Shown here: one piece after another, positions 11,585-23,800 of the stretch | Position numbering within the stretch: position 1 is the stretch's first letter | Layout of the letters: the number at the start of each line of letters is the position of its first letter | From: Opisthocomus hoazin | Lineage: Eukaryota > Chordata > Aves > Opisthocomiformes > Opisthocomidae | Direction: 5' to 3' | Length of the DNA stretch: 64,000 bases | Assembly: GCF_030867145.1 (NCBI RefSeq) | Contig: NC_134414.1 | Coordinates: forward strand, 133,064,465-133,128,464 | Position numbers and translations under genes: made by a program | Notes under the pieces: model-generated | Databases searched by the model: none | What the model was told of the DNA's origin: nothing | What the model saw: only the letters and a program-made list of their open reading frames with translations

Positions 11585-14500
11585 TGCCAGTACTGAAAGA
11601 ACTAAAATTACCACCAGACTCCTCTTAGCTTTTCTACTATGTAGGTTGGGATGGCTGCTTTTGATTGAACAGACAACCAGCAAAAATACAGATGAAGCAG
11701 CTTCCCCTTGGACTTACAGTTCTGAAGAATCTATGTCCAGCACCCATGAAAGCAATACGTAACCCCTTTTTATTCTTGCTGTGATTTGAAAACTTAGGTT
11801 TGCAATGGGATGTCATATGCTAAAAACATTCTGTTGGAAGCATCAGACTTTTTTACTAAATGATGTATTCCCAGTATTTAAAGAGAGATACCAGTTGTCT
11901 CTGGGTGTCCTGGCACTGCAAGGAGCCCAGTCCATAGAATGCTGGTCATTTGCACACCAGTGACTGGAGAAGGGCTCCAATGATCACAGAGTTGTAAAGT
12001 CACAGGACATTTAGAAGATTTAGGTTGGAAGAGCTCTCTGAAGGTAATCTGATCTGGTCACTTGGCAGTTTGGTGCAGGGAGGCACAGCATCTCCTTTCT
12101 AAGGCCCTCTGTTTTGCTTCAGAAAGTGTAACATTTGCTGCTTCTGCCTGGTTGCTCCGCATGGTTGGGGCAGTTGCTTCCTTTTGTCCCCAGTAAGCCT
12201 CTCCCAGACAGAAGGATCACAGTGTTGGAAGAATGTTTGACTGCCTTAATAAGGGCTTACTAGCACGTCTGCAAATTGCCAGCTTATCCGCCCTGTACTG
12301 ACTGAAACAACCTGCCCTACGTTAGGCTTAGACCTTAGTGCCTTAAAAGATACTTGTTCTAGCCTTTTACCCAGACTTGAATTTATCTGTAAACATAAAG
12401 GGATAAATTTAGCAAGGTTTGGCCATCCTTATGTGGACTGAGCAAGGTATGACTACAGTCCCTCACACCACAGACCAGGATTTCCTTTGAACTCTAGGAA
12501 GCACAGCTTTGGTGGATATATCTTTCCTAAGCCTTGTACTGTTTTCCATGCATTTTATATTCTCCCTTTGCTCTCTGTGCCATGTATCATATACATGGGG
12601 TGGGATAAAGGGCTCTGAAGAAGTCTTACAGTCACCATTTTTACTATTGTCCTTGATCTTTACCCGGACGCTTATACTAATGCTGCATATGTGGTGCATC
12701 TGATCTGTAGCTAGATTGCAGGGTTTTCTCATCTCTCACCTTGCAACTAGAACACAGAATTTCTCTACGCTCTGAGACCAGCTGCGAAGGAGAACAGCTT
12801 GCCATTTCTCCTTGATGTGATTCATCCACTGTTTTCATTTAAAATGTGCTGGAAAAAGAGAGGTTTGCTGGATGCTTCCACAGGAAACTGGCTTGCCAAA
12901 GGCACTTCTGGGATTCGAGAGACTCAACTGTTGGCAAGGAGCTTTTGGAGCATCTTGTGAATTATTTTGTTACCCAGAGGCACTAGAGATTAGCCAGTAT
13001 CAATGACTGTATTGCCTAGCTTATTTCCCTGCATGGGACACTTGCTACTACTATTTGTTCTTTAATGTCCTGATTACTGATGTGCTTATGCTTTCCCTTG
13101 GAAGACTGACTTGGAGAGGTTTTCACTTTGCCCACCTCCTTTTTTCTTTTCTTTGGACAATGATGGGAAACATCACACTTGGAGCAAATGCTCCTAGCTG
13201 GACATCTGATGCAGTTGCTGATCGACCAAAGGCTACTACAGAGAGTGCTCATTTTCCTACAGTTTCTTGGCTGACAGTGCTTATTTCTAATTCCTGTGTA
13301 TGGAGATAAAGCAGGAGGACCCATTGGCTTCTCTGGCTGACTTCATTTCAGAACTGGAGGCCTACTTTTTGAAGACAGAGGGGCTGTTCGTCAGCAATTG
13401 ATGGCTAGCACAAAAAAAAGGTAAAAGAGCTCAAAGACTAACTCCAAAGTTTGATTTCAAGAAAGGAAGGCTGTATTAAGTGTAGCCCTTGTCTGCAGGA
13501 GACCCAAACTGAATAATGTGAACTGACCCATGAGTTCCATCTGAAATATAGGGAATTAAGTGTGTTTGCAGAACTTGCAAAGCCAGTATCACTCTTGAAT
13601 CTGGTTCTCGGCCAGTGGCTGTGAATCATTTTTATTCTTATTTAATGACATGCTAAGGATTTTATGCACTCCTCCTCCTATGATGGGCTAGTATTTTTAT
13701 TAGTGAAGAGGGCTTTATGGTGACTGCAATGACACAAAATAATATGGGGCTTCTTCCAAAACTAGCATTCTATTTTGACTTTAGCATTGCCCTCTGATGA
13801 CTTCTAGCAGATACCCAGGGCCCTGCAGATTCTACCCTTGGAAGCTGAATTGGTGCCTTGGAATTTGACTCGCTCCTTATGCTTCCAGTATGTTCATACA
13901 TCATGCAGGACAACTTCTTCCTGTCATCTCAGCCCAGCCCAAATGTCCAGGTTTCAGAGAAGAGCCGCCCCTTTCTTCATCAAGAGTAGAGGCTATTGAG
14001 ACATCAGGTGAGATTTCAAGATGGTAGCATCGGAAGAGTTCACTTTCCTTCGCATTCAAGTGTGTATAAGCCAACATGTGTCCAGCAAGTTTTCCCAAGA
14101 GCAAGAACCCCCTCACACAGCAAGAAACCCCAGATGACTCTGTGTAACAGTAGCAGCTGTTGAAGCTTGCTGCTGTAGTATGAGCACACTAACTGCAGAG
14201 GTTGTGCTTTTTAATCTAAATCCAATGAAGGAGACCTCCGTCTTTATTTGGTCCTCTAGACCACATAATTGAGCTAGGGTGACTAATTGTAGATTGTGTG
14301 AACACAATTTGTGCTGCGTGAAATCTGAAGAGTTTTATCTTTATCATACTTGAGCTCCTTTTCAGTCACTTTGTTCATATTTATAGAAACACTAAACACA
14401 ACTCTTCAGGGAAAATTGATTGTATCTCAGTCTTAATTCTGTAACTTCTTAAATTGCAACAGAAGTAGATTAGGTTATCCAGCAGCAAAGCAGAAATGGC

Positions 14501-16570
14501 ACCAGTTTTACTGGTCCACAGACCACTGCAGTTCATAAAACACCAGTTGGTGGGCTGCGAAATAATGACAAAGGAAATCTATATATGCATGCTTTACAAC
14601 TGCAAGCAGACAGAAAAGTGAGAAGGAAATAGGCTCTGCTTTGAATGCTAATTTCTATTTTTAATTGGCTATAAATGAAAGCCGTTGTGACAGCACTGCA
14701 CAATACTATGTGGGCTCTTTTTTCCAGTAAGATTACAGGGTCTTTGACTTTTTAAAAGAGGGAGAGAATTGAGCAGCTCAAATACTGCAGACTGAAAGAA
14801 ATAACAGTAGGAAATAGCCTAGACTCATTCTTTCCACATTGTAATTTATTTGTGCTTAAATTTTCAGCCATTCCAAAGAGCTGATGATCATATGTCAGCC
14901 CATTTGTGTTGAAAAAAGTTGAAAATGTTTCACGTATGGGAGTTATTGCCATTCTAGACTTTTGTTCTTCCTGTCATGCAGCTGAAGGAATATACCATGC
15001 CCCCAAGAAGAATTTTCTGTCTCAGATAAAGTGCCTTGATAGCCACTGGAGTTACGCTTATGTAAAATAATAATGTAATGAGTAAGTGATGGTGTCACAT
15101 GGGGCAGATAAGGACACGTGTGCTGCTCCTGTCAGCTGCTTTCCACCTCAGACCAGAGATTCATAAGAGAGATAAAAAAATCATGCAATTTTTCTTTGAT
15201 TAAGAAAGGACTTGCAATATCTGGCTTTCTTGCTTATTTGCAGAGCACCCTGCCATTCTGGAATGCCGTTCCACGAACGGAGGGCAAGGGCTGCTTCTTG
15301 TGCAATCATCGATCTGGACTTGGCAAGGGCCTGTTCGGCAGTAGAAAGTGCTGAAATGCCCAGCTGCTATCTCTGGGATTGTATTCATGATAGCCCTAGC
15401 TAGTTAGGCTAACTTTGGGGGGGGGGGGGGGGGGGTAGGGGTGGGAAGGTTACCTCGTGTGATAACTACAATGCAAAGCTCTTCAGCGGTATGTATTACT
15501 ACATAGGGTAGCTAAGTCCCCTCTGTGTTACTACCTCCAGCAGCACATCAGTTTAAACATCCACTTAATATGGTTAGAGCCTTCCATTTGTTGACCTGAC
15601 ATAGGAGAGGGATGACACTTGAGGTTATATTAAATTAACCCCCACAAGTAATCACTGCTCGTTGCTATTTCTGCCAAGTTTAATGCCTATAATGTGCCTT
15701 GTGCTAGTCTTCTGAATATTATTCCAGCTGTAAAAGCAGATGGTAAATGTGTAGATTCTCTTCAATGACTGTCAAATGTGTAATTAAAATATAAGAGAAC
15801 TTTCAACCAGTTACTCTTTTGTGTTCTTCCTACACCATAAATTGCTTTTTAGTGTTAGCGCCAGAAGTGGAATTGAAAATTCTTTAGTCTTACTTCTAGA
15901 ATTAACCTAGTCATTAAGAAATTTCTGTTGTTATTTTTTGGACAAAAATGCAAAATGGTTTGCTTGTATGGGGGATTTTTTTTGTTCTTCATATTTCAGG
16001 GGACTTTTTTCCTCGTTTTTCTAAGAAAAAAGATAATTTGAATATATACTCACCAAGAGAATAGACAAATGTCTGGGAAACCGTTGGCAGCCCTCTTTAA
16101 TGATGTGACCCACTGTAGCAACCACTGACTTGGCTGCCATGTCTGTACAACAAGAACACTTCCTATTTGGCTCTGAAGTACTTTGAGCTCCATGACAAGA
16201 AAAGGCTTCTAGAAATTTTGTTTGGTTGATAAATGAAGATACTGGTTGAGCTTTTCACACTTTCCATGTGTGACAATCGCCTCATAAATAAGTGTCTGAC
16301 ATAAGAATGGAGGTCTGTTGGGTCTCATACAGCCAGCTTAATTTATTACTCATGTCCTCCCCATTGCCCTTATCTAATGCCCTTTGTAGCTCAGTGTTGC
16401 AGCCTTTCTGTCTCTTCCCCCTACTGCTTAGTGGTTGCACGTGCCAAATACAGATGGCTGGTCTGACCGAAAACCCAATGGGCACATGGAACTTGAGCTA
16501 TGGGAAAACATGCCCTAGAGCAGCAATGCAGCCACTTTCTGACTGGGACCAGGGAGCCTGGGGAGAAGTT
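11585..16570. other. ILDR1 3' flank and intergenic DNA
   Basis: The ILDR1 3' UTR begins here but its end is not clear. A weak CR1-like scrap (TTAGGTTGGAAGAGCTCTCT) sits near 12020-12070. A run of 19 G residues lies at 15417-15435. I see no coding exon with believable splice sites and no RNA gene. Confidence 0.6.
15417..15435. repeat. Poly-G tract (19 G), followed by G-rich sequence
   Basis: A run of 19 guanines is followed by TAGGGGTGGG, enough G runs for a four-stranded structure on the + strand. Homopolymer length in an assembly is often unreliable. Confidence 0.9.
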
Positions 16571-16572
16571 AT

Positions 16573-17045
16573 CATAGAATGGTTTGGGTTGGACGGGACC
16601 TCTAAGGATCATCTCATCCATCCAGTCCCTGCCCAAGACAGGGACATCTTTCACTAGATCAGACTGCTCAAAGCCCCGTCCAGCCTGACCTTGAACACTT
16701 CCAATGGTACGGTGTCCACAACTTCTCTGGGCTACCTGTTCCAGTGTCTCACCACCCTCATCGTAAGGAATTCTTCCTTATATCCAGTCTAAATCTACCC
16801 TATTTCAGTTTAAAACTGTTTCCCCTTGCCCTGTCACTACATGCCTTGGTGAAAAGTCTTTGTCTTTCTTATAAGCTCACTTCAGGTACTGAAAGGCTGC
16901 AGTAAGGTCTTTCTGGAGCCTTCTCTCCCGGCTGAACAACCCCAATTCTTTCAGCCTTTCTTCATAAGAGAGATGTTCCAGCCCTCTGATCATTTTTCAT
17001 GGCCCTCTGGACCGGCTCTAACAGGTCCGTGACTTTCCCTGAGGT
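16573..17045 (-). mobile_element. CR1 LINE 3' fragment
   Basis: Starts at the left with ATCATAGAATGGTTTGGGTTGG, the CR1 terminal pattern, and runs to about 17045. It contains the usual blocks CAAAGCCCCGTCCAGCCTGACC, ACTTCTCTGGGCTACCTGTTCC, GGTACTGAAAGGCTGCAGTAAGG and AACAGGTCCGTG. It is 5'-truncated, with no open reading frame left. Confidence 0.93.
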
Positions 17046-18960
17046 AAGTTTTGACAGCTGGCTCAGATGTGTGCCCATCTTGTCAGCCTGTGCCAAAAGA
17101 CTTGGGCATGGGGAAAGAAGAAATGTGAGCAGGGTGCACGCTTACTCCTGTGCACCATCTGGGTAATGCATTTGTTGGAAATGGAGGGTAAAATACCAAT
17201 AGGTGTAACAACTGCATGTATTTTCCAACTGTCAGAGCAGCGAGGTTACGGCCCACGCCTTCCCACAGGAACAGTGGGAGAAAAATTCAGCCCAGCTCTA
17301 GCTCCTGTTAATGTGGAATTTGGTCATCTTATGAAAGGGGCCTCTATGACATGGTTGCCTGCAAATGTAAGGGACTCAGTGACCCAGGAGCTGCCTTCCA
17401 TGTCTCTTACGCTCAGGTCAGACTGACCCTCCATTACCAAATCTCAATAACAGGTCCAGAGTCCTACACAGCTTCTTGCCTGCCCCCCTGAGCTGGATGT
17501 GCTTGCAAAAGACCAAATGGGGAAACAAAGCAGGACCTTTGACCCCGTGCTATCACTATATTAACTCTGCATAAATGCCGGTGTCTCAGATGAGCATCTA
17601 CCTCAGCTTCGGCCTGAGAAAGAGAGAGAGAGCAGGACAGGTAAGAGCTGAACACTCTGTTCTGGGTGGTCTGGACTTTGTGACTGGTGTAGCTAGGACA
17701 TAGAGGAGTGAGTGGAGGTGGTCTTCTATTTTGCCCCATTTCTTATTGCAAGCCAAAGTGTGAGCCCTTCTCACGCTCCATAGCCAGGAACATTGCTGAA
17801 ATGGAGGAGGGTGGGAGTGCTTGAGGTGACGTGGATTGATGCTGAGTGATGGATGCTCCATAAGACACTCATAGGAGGGTCAAGCCTGTGGCAAGGATTG
17901 CAGAGTTTCAGTGTCGGAAGATACATAACCCTTTCCCAGCTGTGTTCACCACAGGGACTACAGGCTCTAAAGCGGGTAAGATCACCTCTTTAAGCTCTTG
18001 GGAAGCAAATTTATACATTTTGTCTACAGAGGGAGAAACTGGCTCTAGGATTAAAAGTCAAGGAAGGATGGTAACGGCGCAACTGCTGCTTGTCAGCAAA
18101 TGTCTAGTGAATGGGAGTGGTAGCTTTTGGAGGCAATCTGTGCACAGAAGGAAATAAAAATGGATGGAAATTTCCTTACTGTGGGATAAGAAGGAGTATT
18201 GACTTGTCGCTACATGGCACAGGATTTAGCGAAGCATTCACATGTAATAGGCTTGCAGCCTTTTTCGCCATTGCAATTCCTAACACTGCAATGTTTTCTT
18301 CATGTTGTGCTGAGTGATGTAGCCCTCTAATTCAGGGCATAAATCAATTTTAACTTCTAAACACCTTTTTAAGTGCAGCGTGTTTGAAGTTTGTTTAACT
18401 GTAATGTCATCTTTTCAATATATCAAGTACCGAATTTTCAACAGTTCCTCCAATTCTGACATTTTTAGTAGACAAAATGAAGGAGGCTGGATGAAGCTAA
18501 AGTTTGCACTTACTCCCTTTTTAGAACTTGTTCTGCCCAGGCTACTATCTGCTTCATTAATCCCAGTGTGGAAAAGACAAGAGAACCTAGCTGGGTAGTT
18601 GAGTCTCTCCTGAACTAGAGCAAGACAAAACACGCAGATCACCATGTCACTAAGATGATCACAGTATGTGATGTACTCACTAGCACAATGTTCTTCAGAA
18701 CTATTTACAAAAAAAAAAAAAACAAAACACTAAACAAAAAAAACCTCCCACATTATTAATTTTTCAGTTGTACTTAAGTGTGGAGGAAACCTGTTCTGAC
18801 GTCTGCCAGTTTTAGTGGTTTGCTCATGTGCTGAAACAAGGAATTTTAGCTCTCATGTACAAGAAGTAGCTTTAACTGTCACTTATTTCATGGACCTCTG
18901 AAAGCTATCATTCATTGTGGATATTTGTGATTATACAAATAAAAGGACACTTTCATTTTT
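17046..18960. other. Intergenic DNA upstream of APOV1
   Basis: No gene was recognised. The APOV1 promoter should lie in the last few hundred bases. A TATA-like AAATAAAAGG occurs near 18936-18945 and an AT-rich TATATTATATTTT near 18960, but I cannot place the cap site. I saw no perfect estrogen response palindrome (GGTCAnnnTGACC) by eye. A 14-base A run lies near 18710-18722. Confidence 0.5.
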
Positions 18961-19155
18961 ATATTATATTTTCCTCACTTCTTCAGAGGAAACGCACCGT
19001 GATCTTTCCTGTTCTCTTCTTCATTTGTTGGTTAGGTTTGTTGCAAAAATCTGGTATTTAACTGACATGTTTTATTTCTCTGAAAACAAACAAAACATTG
19101 TACGCTGATTCCAGCAGGTCTCTTGGTGTAGAGAGCGGAACTGGTACTGCAAACC

Positions 19156-19216
19156 ATGCTGCAGTCCAGGGCACTGGTGATAGCGCTGATTCTGCTCCTT
19201 AGCACCAGTCTCCCCG
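19156..19216 (+). CDS. APOV1: APOV1 coding exon 1 (signal peptide)
   Basis: ATG in the context AAACCATGC opens the first 20 codons, followed by one base of a split Glu codon before the donor GTAAGT. This exon may begin at 19118 after CCAGCAG, with 38 bases of 5' UTR, if a separate leader exon exists as in chicken. Confidence 0.95.
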
Positions 19217-20530
19217 GTAAGTCTGAAAAGCTTTTCTGTCTGCCTCAGACCAGGCTCAGCTCTACAGGTTCTCACTTGCCTTAGAGAAGTCTAACCCATC
19301 CATAAAGTAGGACTGAAGCCAAATAACACAGTTCAAGACCACGAATATATAGTGCTTGACAGCATGAAACAAGTCAGTAGGGACCTGGCATGAAAATTGT
19401 CCGTACCTGGTGCAAATACTCTGCCATGTAAGGCATATGACTTAGACGCCCAAAAATGAGTCATGAGGTGCTGCTGGATGCTGCTAGAGCAAATTCTGGG
19501 GGAGGCTTTGAATCTCAGAATTTGAAGTCTCTTCCCACTGCACCTGGGTGAAAGTATCAGAGACACAAGTGACTGGAGAAGCCTCATGGTTTTTTGCCTC
19601 CTCTTTCTCAGAAGTGCACTCAAAGTCAATCTACGAGAGAGATCGTCGTGACTGGTTGGTCATTCCCGATGCAATTGCATCTTACATCTATGAAACTGTG
19701 AACAAGATGTCCCCTAAAGTCGGTCAGTTCTTGGTGGATGCTGCCCAGACTCCAGCAGTTGTTGCGACCAGGTATGGAAAGATCCTCTGTGCTAACATTG
19801 CAATAGCCATGGGTGAAAAGGGAGATAGAGGAGTGGGAGAAAGAACAGATTAATCAAGTATCTATATGGGGAGACCCAACGGGAAATGAATCAGCAACCA
19901 AACTTCAATGCGACTACAATGCGAGCGGGGTGCTGGACGGTGGGGGTGGGACAATATGGTCTCACGTGAAAGTGCGAGCTCTTCCCAGGGCTGCACACTG
20001 AACACAGCAATGCTCTTGGGGATAGCAGGTACTGCTCTCTATACATGGGTCGTGAGGGAGGGGGCCAGCGGCTGGTGGGGGATCAGCCCCCCTGGAAGGG
20101 TGCTGCGGTGCTGTCTGTGAGGAGCTGAGTGCTGAAGGTGCCAGGATACACAGCTGTCACTCAACGCAAATCACAGAATTGGCTCTAGCTGTAAATACAT
20201 GTTCCTCAGAGAAGGGGAAAGGGTTTCCTCCCACAAGCACGGTGACCCAAGAAATACAGTTTCACCTCACTCATGGCAAACACTGCCTACTCCTGTCTTC
20301 CGAGGAAAGCCCCTCCAGGACAGCTGAGGACCTGTGCACTCTCAGTGACGGGCAGTGTGATAACTACAGCAGACAGAGATTACCCCCACCTATTTGTCTA
20401 TCTTACCACATGCACCGTTATCTCCTGCAGGAACTTCCTCATCAAAGAAACAACTAAATTCAGTATACTGATTGAACAGCTGATGGAAAAAATAGCGAAC
20501 CTGTGGTACACAAGAGTCCTAGGCTACTAG
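19156..20530 (+). CDS. APOV1: Apovitellenin-1 (apoVLDL-II), complete
   Basis: Coding exons 19156-19216, 19612-19771 and 20431-20530 join with GT-AG introns in phases 1 and 2, giving 106 residues, the length I recall for chicken. Residues 1-24 are a signal peptide (MLQSRALVIALILLLSTSLP then EVHS). The mature 82-residue protein starts KSIYERDRRDWLVIPD and ends NLWYTRVLGY. It is largely amphipathic-helical with no membrane span. Known role: estrogen-induced liver apolipoprotein of yolk-targeted VLDL that limits particle size and inhibits lipoprotein lipase so that triglyceride reaches the oocyte. The chicken protein, as I recall it, has a cysteine in the ...NLCYTKVLGY end and forms disulfide dimers. 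Here that residue is Trp, and no cysteine occurs in the mature chain. A noncoding first exon is expected upstream. AATAAA follows at 20829. Confidence 0.97.
19612..19771 (+). CDS. APOV1: APOV1 coding exon 2
   Basis: Lies between the pyrimidine-rich acceptor CTCTTTCTCAG and the donor GTATGG. It encodes E-VHS, the signal cleavage site, and most of the mature protein (RRDWLVIPDAIASYIYETVN and on to PAVVAT-R). 160 bp. Confidence 0.96.
20431..20530 (+). CDS. APOV1: APOV1 coding exon 3 (C terminus)
   Basis: Follows TATCTCCTGCAG. Encodes R-NFLIKETTKFSILIEQLMEK, IANLWYTRVLGY and a TAG stop. The LIEQLMEKI segment is conserved with chicken; the position that is Cys in chicken is Trp (TGG). Confidence 0.96.
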
Positions 20531-20828
20531 CCAGACGAAGACAAGTCAGTGTTTCCTAATGTGAGCTGGTAACACCTTGCAGTGTCCTCTTCCCCCCTGC
20601 CCCCACTACGGACCAAGATCAGTCAATAAGACAGAATCGATGCTCCTCTTAATGCCACTAGAGGGAACCCAGTTTCAAAGACCAAAGGATGGAAGGCATC
20701 TGCTGAAGTCTTCCCCGCAAAAAAAAACCCCGCAGCTGGGCATGGGGAAGGCAATGAGATTGTAGAGCTCTTCTGTAGCCAAATCCTGAAAATTAATTCC
20801 TCCTGAATGGCTTGGTCATCGCCCCTCT

Positions 20829-20834
20829 AATAAA
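20829..20834 (+). terminator. APOV1 polyadenylation signal
   Basis: Canonical AATAAA 299 bases after the APOV1 stop codon, followed by the T/G-rich sequence TGTTTGTTGTTACACTTCC, the usual downstream element. It gives a 3' UTR of about 315 bases. Confidence 0.75.
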
Positions 20835-20849
20835 AAAATGTTTGTTGTT

Positions 20850-23800
20850 ACACTTCCTTAAGTTTCCTGTTTGTATTGACTGTTACACAATCACATCCAC
20901 CTTGGCATCCCATTCTGCTGAGAATGTAGCTGTGATTCACAAGAAGTTGTTGCAGGCAGCGCTAACAAACCCTGACCACTCAGGCCCTCTTAACCAAGCT
21001 CAGGTTCTTCTTGGGTGGAGGGGGCACTACCTGAGCATCTTTCTGGGTAGCCACAACACGGCAACCATAACCTCACATCAAGAAACTCCATGAAATTTGC
21101 GTCCCACTGATTGTGCTTGTTGGTTAGGTAAGAAGCAAGTAGGTGCACCTGTATCAAGTGTCTGAAGATTTCAGATCATCTGGGGAAAACAAGTGCCAGT
21201 AAACCGAACTGTCCATCGGTCTGAGCAGGACTTTGACAGTATGTTTCAACAGACAACCAGTGAGGCTACTGAATAGCCTTTCCAAAGGAGAAAACAGGGG
21301 AAAATTTCTCACTGTCTTCAAGATGGAGGCTGACTAGTTTACGAGAGGGTCATCTATACACAAGACTGTCTATGAAGACCTGGCAGGTCCTTGTCAGCCC
21401 TGTGTAACTACCTCATCTCAGATGCCCACACTGGATAAAGAACTCCATCTACTTTATCATTAAGCAAGCAGAAACAGGTAGGCACTTTGTCTGAAATCAC
21501 AATGAGAGACTGCGGCAGGGGCTAAACCAAAACCCTGCTAGCCTGAGATCTAGAAGTCGCATGCACAGGGGCAGAGATACTGCTTAGGAGTGACAGCATC
21601 GCTACAACTGGCAAAAGGACATTTGCCAAATAACTGCAAAGCAACGCCTCTGTCTTTTAAGGTGCATCTCCATTTACTTTCCCCTCATTGGGGTCTTAAA
21701 GCTAAAACTTTGTTCTGCTTCAGCATTACCTTAACTATCTGTCAGGGCTTGAGAGCACCAGTAATAGCCCTCAGCTGGGATGCTCATCCACACATCCTGC
21801 CTATGGACCCAGCAGCCACATGTAAGCTCAGGCTCTGGGCACCCGGACCTGTGGCTGCTCTCTGCTGCCTTGGCTTACTGGTGGGTTTTCTTGCATGGAT
21901 GCTGGACCTGCATTGTGGGTAACCTCATCCCGTCCTTGGTTGTGTTCCTGGACAGACCTTGGACCTACCTACCCTGGTATGGCTGAAGGACACTGTCACA
22001 GTCACTATCTCACCACTGCTTGGGCACAGTGGGACTGTGCCCTGGCTGGGGGGCGTCACTACCTGTGCTGTGGTCTCTGCTGGGTACCGGCTTGTCCTCC
22101 CTCTTGGAACATCCCAGCTTTTGCTGTTCCCTGATGCTATTTCTAGATTAGGTAATCAACAACTGAGTAGGGGAAGCAAGAATAGCGGAGAAGCACAAGG
22201 AGGAACTGTGAGATGCCAGTGTTTGGCCCTTCCTGTGGAAGAGAGCAAGGGGACAGATGAAGGGTCACAGGGAGGAGAGAGAAGCAGTAGAGGCTGAAGG
22301 AAGAAAAAGAATCAGCAGCAATTGCTTTAAAAGCTGAATGTATTTCTTCAAGGCTATCCCTTGAAGATGGGTTTGACTATGGAAATTAACTCGGCTGACA
22401 AAAGGCTGATTAACAGATGGAAGCTATATTCCATCCAGTATCTGTGCCAACCTCCCACTAGCATTGGTGGAAGAACTGCCCTGATCCCATGTACACAGTT
22501 CCAGGTTTTTCTTTTAACCTATTCTCCACATTTTACAACAGTATTTGACGGTGGCAGGAAAGCAGACTTTGCCATTGAGCTTCAATACTCTTATTGCTTA
22601 GGCAGCACTGGGGGTGTGGAAAGAATGCCCTAAGCTAACAGTAAGGCTCTTTCTCAGCCTGAAGCGCTGGATACTGAAAATGTGCATGTCCACTTTCTTT
22701 CTCAATGATCAGAAAGACTGCCAGCAGTACCTGACTCTCCAAAGTTTCCATTGCCCTAGTCTGAATTTCCTCTCCCGAGATCTTTGCTGCTGAGAAGAGT
22801 TTGCTTCAGCACAAACCTGAACATGTGGCTGTTGTCCTGTTGGATTGATTTGGTAGGCTATCAATAATACAGCAGAAATGAGTCCCTTATATTTTGGGGT
22901 TGCTTTTTTGTTGGTTATTTTTCATTATTATCAGTCGGATCAACTATCAGTATAAACTTGCACTTAACCACTAGTCTGGAATAAAAGATCTCATTTTGCA
23001 TTTTCTGTAGCTCAGCAGCTGCTTGGTACCATGTGCAATCAGAATGAAATCAGTGTCCCCATGCAGGGCACAAGTTCTTCCATCTCCGGTTGCTTCACCA
23101 CTTCTGCAGAACCCTTCTGCAGACTTCTTTATTGTTGCCTGTTTTGCTTAGACTGTGCTTCCCTGGTCATGCACAAATGTGCACATGCATATGTATTATG
23201 TAAATACAGCAGTATTTAGAAGAAGGTTTAGAAAAGCGCAGTTTTGGCTGATAAGAGCATTTACCACATGAAAAAGACAGAAACTTCATCTCTTTCTGCT
23301 ACAGAGGTGATTTCCTACCTGCTTGTTTTGCATGTCTCTGCTCAGTCTTTCTCTCTTTTTTTCCCAAATATAGCCCTTGTAGGAGAAGCTCTGCAGCTTA
23401 AATCCCCTCCTGCCCCAGGGAAGAATTCAACATTCTGAGCCTTCTCAGGATAGAGTTTGTTCTTTTGGCACTTCAAAAGTATTTCCATCTGAAAGAATGA
23501 AGTCATGAGTCATATGAAAAAGCCTGAATGTGCGCTTAAGAGTTTGGTGTCCAGGAAATCATTTCTTCAGCCTTCTCAATCTCTTTGTATACACTGCCAG
23601 AACGGGTAGGGAAAAGTTCAGAAAGTGTAGGGGGCTCGTGTTGTGTTTCAAGCCTATTATGTGACTTCATCAATGCAACCCAGTGGCATTTCTGCATTGC
23701 ATCACTGCACAGCTGGAGCAGAGCGGTACCTGTGTTGAATTCCACGCTAAAACTCAACAAAGTTTTGATATTTTGTTAAACGGACTTAATTACAAGCCTT

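Noticed and set aside
14490-14570. A second hAT-like remnant (CTGGTCCACAGACCACTG)
   Set aside because: Only a short palindromic stretch resembles hAT ends; no paired termini or target duplication were found.
18638-18655. A possible estrogen response element upstream of APOV1 (GATCACCATGTCA)
   Set aside because: Too many mismatches to GGTCAnnnTGACC to call.
21590-21922. A 110-codon open frame near APOV1
   Set aside because: Lies partly in a repeat-like block; no family resemblance.
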